NCBI GenBank assembly: GCA_014529385.2
Contig: CM043960.1
Location: 73,877,410 to 73,941,409, forward strand
Reading direction: 5' to 3'
DNA length: 64,000 nucleotides
Origin: Adiantum capillus-veneris
Taxonomy: Eukaryota > Streptophyta > Polypodiopsida > Polypodiales > Pteridaceae
The position numbers were made by a program, and so were the translations under genes. The notes beneath the pieces were generated by a model that was given only the letters and a program-made list of their open reading frames with translations, was not told the origin of the DNA and made no database searches. The number at the start of each line of letters is the position of its first letter. Position 1 is the first letter of the stretch. Of the stretch, positions 56,575 to 64,000 are shown piece by piece.

Positions 56575-58969
56575 CACAAGGACCTAAGTAGGTTTCCTAC
56601 TAACACTCGTGTGATGGTTGCTTGATTTAGTTTCGACTGAAGAAAGCATTTTTCTTAAGTGGATCTGGAAGAGGATATTCCACGATCAAGTGGATAGCCA
56701 GGAAGCGTGTGTCTTGCCGAGGGTCTGCGACTAGATAGGTTTAGTTAGGATCTGTGGATTAGAGTAGTTGTTGGTGGTCGAGTGATTTGTGAGGTGATAA
56801 AAGCGTTTACTAGTCCGTGTGTGGCAGTGAAGCGTTTTTCTACTCATAGATGCAAAACCCCATATGACTTGTAGGAGTAGCTTTAGGTCAGTGATCCGAT
56901 TCTGATCTAGAGCTATTCAACACTGAATTATTTGCTAAAGTACTTGATTGCATTTGAAATCACAAAAAAGTGTGCTTTTGAGGGTAAAAATGCATTAAAC
57001 AAGCTTTTGTGGATATTTTTGTATGACTGACTAATGTTGTGCATATAAAACAGCATTTGCAAGGGTTCTGTGGAGAAAACCTGCAATTCTGTAAACATAG
57101 ACATCCTATGCGTAGGATGTCTCAAGAGGGTTCTGGAGACCAAATTTGAAAATTTTGACTGCACCAGTGGGTTCAGAGGGTAGGTTTTACCCTATTTTCA
57201 TATTGACTTGGGTGTTTTTCCCTATTTTTGTTGACCAAAAGCCAAAAGGCGGAGTCAGAGAATGTAAAATTTCAGAAAAGGCTTAAATTGAGTGATTTTT
57301 GCATGTTTTTGGAATTGTGAAGCAAACTTGCACTTGCTGAGAGCATAAGGAAGCATCAGAGACACTTCAGTCTCAAAAAATCAGTAGTAGACATCCTACG
57401 CGTAGGATGTCTACAGGGTGATATGGTGGAAATTTTGAAAATCTGAGGTTACCAGTGTGTTTAGAAGGTAGGTTTTATCCTATTTTCACCTGGAAAGTGG
57501 AAATTTGACCAAATTTTGACAGATCAAAGCCAAAAGACGAAAATTGCCTGACATCCTACCCAAATTGTGCCCAAGGCATAATTTTTGAGACCAAACCATA
57601 GGGTGACTCCATAGGCATGTTCTAAATGTTGTATTGAGTGCATGTGATAAATTTCATCTCATTTGGGTCAGTGAAAGGGAAGATTGAGCGGACTTTAGCA
57701 CTTTTGACTGAAAAAGACTAGAACAGCTAAATTTGGGACTTTTGAAATTCAAACTCAAATCTAAGCATACCACTGGGTTACTGACATCAAGGGGAAGCTG
57801 TGGGACAAGTCTGGGGTCAAACAGGCCAGAAACACATCCTACGCGTAGGATGTCATATGTGTGATTTGGCACTCCAAACTTAATTTTGAGCATACCACTG
57901 TGATCATCACCCTAAGAAGAGTCTATGGTTCAAATTTGGGGCAATTCTGAGCAAAAAGACATCCTACGCGTAGGATGTCTAATGCATAATTCTAAAACCA
58001 AAATTCTACTGTAACCATACCATGCTGTCATACAGCCTTAGGCAAGCCTCCTAGAAAAATTTGGTCCAATTTGGAGTTAATTTGACTTGGGAATTAATCA
58101 AGACAGACATTAGGCTTTTGGAACAGATTCTTGATCATTTGACCAACCTATAGGTGTCAGAATCAAAAAGTAAAAATAGCTGTGAGTTTAGCACATCAAG
58201 GGGAAGCTACAGTGCAAGTTTGGACAAAATCTGAGCAGTTAGACATCCTACACGTAGGATGTCTCCAGCTTGATTTAGAACTCCAAACCAACCTATGAGC
58301 ACACCACTGTGATCAGCACATCAAGGAGAAGCTGGGGTGAAAATTTCAAGTCATTCTGAGCAAAAAGACATCCTACGCATAGGATGTCTCAAGGCCATTT
58401 TTAAATCCAAATAAAGTTTTGAGCATACCATTGTGTTGCTGGACTTAAGGGGACTCTCTGGACCAAATTTTGTTAAATTCTGAGCATATAGACATCCTAC
58501 GCGTAGGATGTCTCTAGACCAAATTTAGGGTCCAACTGTACTTTTGACCATACAGAAGTGTTCACAGTGTCACAGAGATCCCAAATCTTCTTTTAAAATT
58601 GAATTTGGACTCATTTTGACCATTCTAAACTGCAATTCACTGTTTTGGCCATAACTTTCACAAACGGTATCAGATCGGAAAAGTTTTTATATCAAAACGT
58701 AGCCTGAGAGCAGCTCTACAGATCTTAGAGCAAAACTTGAACTAAGTGTACACCCACGGCAACCAATTAGTTCAACTTTGAAAAAAACATCGTTTAAGGC
58801 CTCAAAATTCATCTGCAAGTTAGGGGTGTCTGAAAGCGACAATTTGCGAGAATTGTGACGAAACGGTTGCGGTTTTGGACATAGTTTCGACTTTTTTCCT
58901 AACCAAAGCACTTGAACACAGTGGACTAAGTCTACTTGAACCAAGCAAAAGCTCTTAAGCCCAGAAATC
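56575..58969 (+). other. Long leader with diverged ~125 bp repeats
   Basis: Between primer site and gag there is no sustained frame. From about 57,090 the leader is built of diverged units of about 125 bp (phrases TTTTGAGCATACCACTGTG, CATCAAGGGGAAGCT and AATTCTGAGCA), most of which end in the palindrome described separately. Leaders of retroelement RNAs hold signals for dimerisation, packaging and translation; which of these is here is not shown by sequence alone. Confidence 0.75.
57099..58513 (+). repeat. Seven copies of a 20-24 bp perfect palindrome
   Basis: Core ACATCCTACGCGTAGGATGT, usually with AG before and CT after. Copies at 57,099-57,122, 57,389-57,412, 57,834-57,853 (20 bp core only), 57,957-57,980, 58,241-58,264, 58,366-58,389 and 58,490-58,513. 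Four have the perfect core; the other three have one change each, always at a central CG turned to TG or CA. The arms are unchanged in all seven although the sequence between copies is strongly diverged. In RNA each gives a 10 bp stem with a four-base CGCG loop. Confidence 0.95.
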
Positions 58970-59533
58970 ATGTCTACCCTAGATTCAAACTCAGCTTACA
59001 CAAGCTTGGAGATCCCGACGATAGAGGAATATCCTCCCACAATGGATCTTCCAAACTTGCAATTGATAAAGACCCATCTTGTTGAGAGAGTTTGGATGAG
59101 TGGTCATGAGAGTGAAGGACTATATAGATACATTGACGACAATGAGGTCAATCTTTATAGGTGCTCAGATCCATACCTAGAAGAGATAACGGATTACAAG
59201 CTCTTATATGTCTACACATATGGAGTCGACTGTCAATGGAGATCTATAGTTGTCGACAAGTATGGACGAGAATATAGAGTTGTAGAAAGCACAAATCCAC
59301 AGACTGTACTAGAAAGAGGTGGATATTTGGTCAATGAAGGACCACAAATTCCTCCACCAAACATGAGAATTCCTATAGGAATTCCAAGAAGAGAGCCACC
59401 AGGATTCCCTTCAAGAGTGATAACGAGAGAAGGATTGGGAGAGTCTCTGGTTAGACTTGTAGACAATCGACGAGTTAGACCATCCCAAGTCCAGACATGG
59501 GTAAATAGAAAATACTCCGGAGATAAAATCTGA
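58970..59533 (+). CDS. Gag N-terminal part of the second element
   Basis: 187 codons from ATG. Contains DLPNLQLIKTHLVERVW, an aromatic block LYRYIDDNEVNLYRC, YKLLYVYTYGVDCQWR and a basic C-terminus (GIPRREPPGFPSR). It ends in TGA at 59,531-59,533; the next gag block follows at once in another frame, so this is the first half of a frameshifted gag. No named domain recognised. Confidence 0.7.
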   Translation: MSTLDSNSAYTSLEIPTIEEYPPTMDLPNLQLIKTHLVERVWMSGHESEGLYRYIDDNEVNLYRCSDPYLEEITDYKLLYVYTYGVDCQWRSIVVDKYGREYRVVESTNPQTVLERGGYLVNEGPQIPPPNMRIPIGIPRREPPGFPSRVITREGLGESLVRLVDNRRVRPSQVQTWVNRKYSGDKI

Positions 59534-60180
59534 GAGATCACGTAGCGGCTTTTAGAAGAGTGATGAGAGCAGAGGAAGTTTCAGATTTTGCGACACAGTT
59601 TGCTGGATTTGGATTGACTCTAGAAGATGATGCAGCTACATGGTTTGACTCAGTGGAAAAATGGGATTTTGAGACCCTAGACGAGCTGTTTGAGGAGTTT
59701 ATTGAAGAATTCTCGCCAAAAGGCATCGCTCACAACACGATCTCGCAAATCCATAGATTCAAACAGAAAGAGAATGAATTAGTACGCAAAGCATCATTAC
59801 GGCTCAAGAGATATATTTAGCTGTGTCTAAGAGAGGAATTACCTACGCAATCACGACTGATGCTGATCTTTATCTAGGGAATGAGAGATGAGGGCCTTCA
59901 GAAGGATGTGCATATGATAAGGAGGATGACGCTAAACGAGTTGATCAAAGAAGCTCTTTATCTAGTGGATAACCGTGAGGCGTACAAAGAAAAGGACTTA
60001 AAGAGTGAAGGAGATGACACATCCTCTCAGCACAGTATTTCACAGATAAGCGAGTCCATTGCCAAGCCAACGGCACCTATTGATCAAGAAAAGCTTATCG
60101 ACGACTTGGTCAAGAGGTTGATTCGTCTTGTAAGGTCTGATTCGGGAGAGCCAAAGTGGTGTGAAATTGAGAGAAAATGA
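59534..60180 (+). pseudogene. Gag core of the second element, broken frames
   Basis: First frame (to 59,820): DHVAAFRRVMRAEEVSDFA, GFGLTLEDDAATWFDSV, FETLDELFEEFIEEFSPKG, HRFKQKENELVRKA. This is a retrotransposon gag core, with LTLEDDAATWF in place of the usual L.G.A..WY. After two stops the second frame (59,881-60,180) gives GLQKDVHMIRRMTLNELIKEA and a charged C-terminus. The same order is seen in the - strand relic at 37 kb. Confidence 0.75.
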
Positions 60181-60229
60181 ACGAACCATACGGAGGAAGA
60201 GTGCTATTATAGCATGGAAAATGCTAGGG

Positions 60230-61062
60230 AGAGGTATGTATAACGTGTTCCAGAAGCACCTACTCCACCTAGATACATTACGGGGAATGTGCCAAGACCA
60301 GTAGGAGTTTTAAGGCCACAGCTTGTCTTAGGACAACAACCTCCGCTGTCAGGTGCTAGAATGCAGGTAGACATGAGATACATGCCAATGATGGAAGCAT
60401 CAAATAAACCAACGCTAGTACCAGCTACAATGTGGTATAGCAACCAAAGTGGGTACTACCCTTTGGAGAAACAAAATGTGAGAGAAACACATGGAGTGGT
60501 GAGGCCGATACAACCTCCACCTCCTGGGTTTCAGTCGAAAGAAAGAAGGTATGAAATGGACGAAAGGACATTGCGATTCATTGCAAATAGCAGCTTATCA
60601 AGGTCAAAGCTTGCTTATAGCCAAGAGAAAATGCGAAAAGAATCTCCTCAACCAGAGACAGATTGTCACAAAAATCGTGACAACCACTTGGTCAAACAAT
60701 GTCCTCATACGGAGATCACTGAAGTAAATGCCTTTTGTCTTGAGTGTGGCATCACTCACTTGATCCCCGATTGCCCGAAAAACCCAAACCAAATCAGGAA
60801 AATCACGACAAATGTATCAGGGATTGTTCAGCTCCCTAGTAGCTCAGAAAATGAAAATGTTGTACCAATTCAAGTGGTTACGAGAGCACAAGCCCAAAAG
60901 AAAGCTGATGAGAATCCAGAGACAAAGAACACGGAAAGTGACACGAGTCCAAAGACAGATGATGGACCAATGACGGACGCACCTAGTCAGAAAACCAAGA
61001 GCAAACGAAATAGTTGGAAAGCTAGAAAGACTAGGATGAAAGCACGTAGGAAAAATCCCTAG
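60230..61062 (+). CDS. Knuckle region of the second element
   Basis: Open from 60,289 (257 codons). A proline-rich N-terminus is followed by a knuckle-like CHKNRDNHLVKQC and a clear CLECGITHLIPDC at about 60,738-60,780, again CX2CX3HX4C, then a Lys/Glu/Asp/Thr-rich linker. It corresponds to the second segment of the element at 38,794 (CNRCGIDHLIAQC). The frame ends at 61,062 and coding continues, shifted, at 61,134. Confidence 0.75.
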
Positions 61063-61133
61063 CTCAGAAGCTTACCGAAGCTCAGGAGAAGATAAAACAA
61101 CATGAGGAAAAGGAGGCACCTTCTCTTACACAG

Positions 61134-61963
61134 ATGGTTAAACCTCTCGAAGAACCATCCACAGATGAGAAACCGACAAGTGCTAGTTCAGGAGGATCTG
61201 TTTTGGCAGAGAAGGGTAACGAGACATTAGATGACCTCTTGAAAGCCTATGATGAGAGGCTCAAAAACAACCAAACCCAAGAACAAAGGTGGATGACATA
61301 TCCCTATACAGAACTAGAAAAGCAAAGGTTTGAAATGTGCAAGAAAGTGATTCAAACAGCCCAAAATTTACTAGAACCACCAGTTGCAAAACCTGAGGAT
61401 GTGAGCCGTGTCAGGCCTAAACAAGTAATCCCACCAAACCAGAAACTAAAAGAGCCAAATTCTAGTCATGAGCACAAACCAAACCTCAAAAACCCAGCAT
61501 TAGAACCAAGGATAGTACTGAAAACCACGGATAACTCTTCCGAGGGATTTCACAAAGCTATACCTGAGGATTGTAAAGAGATAGATGGTCTTGACGAATT
61601 GTGGAATCAAGTCAGAGAGGCCAATGAAGCCGATGACCTAAGAGTGTTGATGAACAAGGAGTGTTTCTACTACCAATAGAGGAATTTGAGACTGGATCTC
61701 AAATGAATTTAGACGTGCAATCGTGTTGGGGCGACAAAGGATCTGTACAATCTATGGATAGTCAACCCCATTCACTAAGAACACTACCGTCCTACATGGG
61801 AGAGTACGAGACCAAGTCAGATGTGGTTGCAGTCCCATCAAAGAGACTGTCTCCCAACAAGGCCATCGATTCAAAGGGGCTAGTAGATATTCTATCTACC
61901 CCCCGTCACCTGTACAATAATATTAGCCGAGTTGCTCAGAATAATACCAAACATGTGGGCTAA
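61134..61963 (+). pseudogene. Linker region of the second element, two frames
   Basis: Frame one (61,134-61,679) has RWMTYPYTELEKQRFEMCKK and LDELWNQVREANEADDLRVL; frame two (61,661-61,963) has IEEFETGSQMNLDV and MGEYETKSDVVAVPSKRLSP. The two overlap by 19 bp with a shift. The next entry returns to frame one, so a pair of indels probably encloses frame two. Function unknown; acidic and charged. Confidence 0.65.
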
Positions 61964-63884
61964 CTTGGGTAAATGTCTAGAGAAATTTGGTGTAAAAACC
62001 CCAATGACTCAAATCGAGGAAGGCATCAAAGAGCTTGAAGTGCCTCAACTAAATACTAGGCCAGTGCCATTAAACAAGGTAGGCGAGTATTACGAGGGAG
62101 AAGATAGAAACACCACCCTTCCTGTGGAATTCAATGGTGTAAAAACCATGGAAATCCTTGACAATGGAGCTGGTGTGGCCATTGCAACCAAAGAGATTTG
62201 GAAAAAATGGGGAAAACCTACCTTGAGATCCACACGAATGACCCTGCAGCTTGCAGACAGACACAAGGAAAAGCCCATAGGACTGCTAGATAAAGTACTT
62301 GTTACTTCTTGTGGCATTGAATATGAACACACTTTTGTTGTTGTCGACTTTTGCAAGAAGAACAACTATGAAATCATTCTGGGAAGACCATTCATGCAAC
62401 AATTGAAAATGGTTCAAGATTGGGGTTATGACCATATATACGTGAGACATATGGAAACCATAACAAAGATAAACTTGAGGGACCATAGCTATAGGGATGT
62501 GACGAGAACACCGGTTGAAGAGTTTGATTCCGCCACAGTAGCAGGATCAGAACTTCCAGCTTGGTTGGGTAAGCCTAAAGAACTGTGGATGTGTGGAGCT
62601 TCACAATGTGGTAGCTTGAAACGTGAGGAATGTATCCTAGAACGGGTTATAGAGGATAAGGACTATATCCCAGAACCATTTCCTGAAGAAGAGTTAGAGC
62701 CTTTTGTATGGGAACACTTCTTGGCTACTCTGGACGCGTACGCCGTGAAGGATGCTCCCACAACAAAGTTTTGTGATGAAAATGGCTATGATGTCGTTCC
62801 TTATTTTGCAGTGAGTGTAATCCAGGAAAACCAAGAGGTCCAGACATCAACAAGCTCTCGAACTAAGGAGCAAACAAAGAAATGTAGACAATCAAAAGAT
62901 GAAGAAGACGACGAGTTCTATGACTCTGTAGAACACTTCGAGCTTCAAGAAGATCAACGACCCGGGAATCAATGTCATCGCTATACAAGTAAAATGCATC
63001 AAAAGTGGATTCCAAAGTCCTCGGTGAAGACACAACCACCACAAACATCCTCATACATGGCTCCTAATAAGGATGCAAAGACTCAGCTAGGAGGAATACG
63101 ACTAGAGCAGCGAGCTAACAATGCTCTAATCAATGGGCTAGAAAAGTCCTCCAAGAAACTACCACCCATGAGCAAACAGATAGTAACTTTCCACTACCAA
63201 CCAAAAAATCAAAGGAAAGTACAAGAAATCAACCTTGCGGAGGATAGTAGCGATAGTGATGAATCTTACGACATCCCCTATCATCAACTCAGGCCATCAC
63301 TATCACCAACCCTTTCAGCAACAACCATGACATGTCAAAAGAACAGGACAACAAGTCAAAGCCAAAAATCTCGACAAATGTGGATACCAAAAAACCAGAT
63401 CGGCCAAAAACAGATATGGATGAAGAAGACAAAGATCTCTAATGACAAATCACAAGATCCAACACCAAAACAAAAACAAGGAAAGCGTGCACGAACGGGT
63501 AAGAATATCACAAAGTCGCAAGCTTTCAAAACTCAGGTTTGGGCTCGAAAGAAGTTGATTCAAGCACCAAAAAGTCAGGAGTTCATTTGGATTCCAAAAA
63601 AACCACAGTATCAACTTTCAAAGCCTAAATCCAGTCACCAACCATGCGTACAAGGGCTGAAGCAAAAACCACTTTCGAATCACACAACAAAAAGGTGGAT
63701 CCCAAAGAAGTCTCTTCAAACACAAACAAAGCACGGGCAAGTATGGATTCCCAAACGAGCATCAGCAACAACAAAACAGCCAATAAACGCTAAGAAATGG
63801 GTCCCAAAGAAGAACAACCAAACTGTTGTCAGTGCATTGCCGCTTGAATTCTTACAATTCTTCCTACGACTACAGTACAGTTAG
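61932..63884 (+). CDS. Aspartic protease with long W-I-P-K repeat tail
   Basis: 650 open codons. Protease at about residues 60-180: MEILDNGAGVAIATKEIW (D-N-G where D-S/T-G is usual), IEYEHTFVVVDF, IILGRPFM. Residues 180-350 are acidic. From residue 355 to the end the protein is Lys/Gln/Pro-rich and carries eight tryptophan motifs, among them KWIPKS, MWIPKN, IWIPKK, RWIPKK, VWIPKR and KWVPKK, at about 63,003, 63,376, 63,412, 63,538, 63,587, 63,690, 63,740 and 63,796. The family role of the protease is polyprotein cleavage; the tail has no known role. Confidence 0.85.
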   Translation: MLRIIPNMWANLGKCLEKFGVKTPMTQIEEGIKELEVPQLNTRPVPLNKVGEYYEGEDRNTTLPVEFNGVKTMEILDNGAGVAIATKEIWKKWGKPTLRSTRMTLQLADRHKEKPIGLLDKVLVTSCGIEYEHTFVVVDFCKKNNYEIILGRPFMQQLKMVQDWGYDHIYVRHMETITKINLRDHSYRDVTRTPVEEFDSATVAGSELPAWLGKPKELWMCGASQCGSLKREECILERVIEDKDYIPEPFPEEELEPFVWEHFLATLDAYAVKDAPTTKFCDENGYDVVPYFAVSVIQENQEVQTSTSSRTKEQTKKCRQSKDEEDDEFYDSVEHFELQEDQRPGNQCHRYTSKMHQKWIPKSSVKTQPPQTSSYMAPNKDAKTQLGGIRLEQRANNALINGLEKSSKKLPPMSKQIVTFHYQPKNQRKVQEINLAEDSSDSDESYDIPYHQLRPSLSPTLSATTMTCQKNRTTSQSQKSRQMWIPKNQIGQKQIWMKKTKISNDKSQDPTPKQKQGKRARTGKNITKSQAFKTQVWARKKLIQAPKSQEFIWIPKKPQYQLSKPKSSHQPCVQGLKQKPLSNHTTKRWIPKKSLQTQTKHGQVWIPKRASATTKQPINAKKWVPKKNNQTVVSALPLEFLQFFLRLQYS

Positions 63885-64000
63885 AAGAGAGCAAGTCGCT
63901 TCAATCAAGCAACGATACAGGAGCTTCAAAGACTATTACATTGCTTAGAATAGGAAGCCTCGCCAACAAATGCCAATAAGCAAATTGCTTATACCCACAT
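63885..64000. other. Non-coding sequence at the window edge
   Basis: After the TAG at 63,882-63,884 no frame continues and no LTR start or purine tract is reached before the window ends. Confidence 0.6.

Larger units (their letters stand above)
55611..64000 (+). mobile_element. Second gag-protease LTR element, cut by window edge
   Basis: 5' LTR, tRNA-Asp-type primer site, 2.4 kb leader with palindromes, gag in two frames, knuckle region, protease and a long W-I-P-K repeat tail, all on the + strand. The 3' LTR lies beyond the window. Up to 64,000 there is no RT, although relatives with RT have it within 0.8 kb of the protease. The gag resembles the relics at 5.3-8.6 kb and 37-38.6 kb more than the element at 38,794. 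Confidence 0.85.

Noticed and set aside
57099-58513. CRISPR-like array
   Set aside because: Repeats are palindromes within longer diverged units, spacing is irregular and the context is a plant retroelement leader.
61932-63884. Long open frame considered as a host gene
   Set aside because: Protease and position inside an LTR element with knuckle proteins upstream show it is element-encoded.

Overview
This window looks like nuclear DNA from a land plant with a large, repeat-filled genome. I find no host gene that I would call intact. Nearly everything recognisable is a transposable element or its decayed remains, often nested. The plant assignment rests on primer sites complementary to plant-type tRNA-Asp and initiator tRNA-Met, a Ty3/gypsy chromovirus with a chromodomain, Athila/Tat-like gag proteins with CX2CX3HX4C knuckles, and a Ty1/copia gag. 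A decayed Penelope-like reverse transcriptase hints at a fern or gymnosperm rather than a flowering plant, but that is weak evidence.

Layout. 0-1.7 kb: the 3' end and 3' LTR of a decayed retroelement. 2.7-3.1 kb and 5.3-8.6 kb: two Ty3/gypsy relics on the + strand, each with reverse transcriptase remains. 9.2-16.5 kb: a Penelope-like RT relic between two ~1.05 kb direct repeats, with a small MITE inside its RT domain. 17.5-17.7 kb: a foldback repeat. 17,969-26,844 (- strand): a full-length but frameshifted chromovirus with 1.6 kb LTRs and the target duplication TACGT. 27.4-31.1 kb: a nest of an unidentified relic, a truncated copia element and a 1.34 kb inverted-repeat DNA transposon. 32.6-34 kb: an AT-rich tandem array with a ~149 bp period. 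35-38.6 kb: another retroelement 3' end with LTR, next to an opposite-strand gag relic.

38,794-47,836 is the best preserved element. It has 583 bp LTRs (about 98% identical), target duplication CCTAT, a tRNA-Asp primer site and a gag-protease reading frame interrupted by two in-frame stops, but no reverse transcriptase, RNase H or integrase. It is a non-autonomous gag-protease element. 52-55 kb holds decayed - strand coding sequence, including an unexpected histone H3-like fold followed in the same frame by a Glu/Pro-rich repetitive tail. From 55,611 to the window edge lies a second gag-protease element. Its 2.4 kb leader carries seven near-identical perfect palindromes, placed where retroviral RNA dimerisation and packaging signals lie.

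The two gag-protease elements share tRNA-Asp priming, paired short-spaced zinc knuckles, a protease with an altered Asp-X-Gly site, and a C-terminal region filled with repeated Trp-Ile/Val-Pro-Lys motifs where pol would normally begin. The 5.3-8.6 kb relic has the same gag-protease order but keeps an RT domain, so it may descend from their autonomous partner. All calls were made by reading; no database search or alignment program was run.
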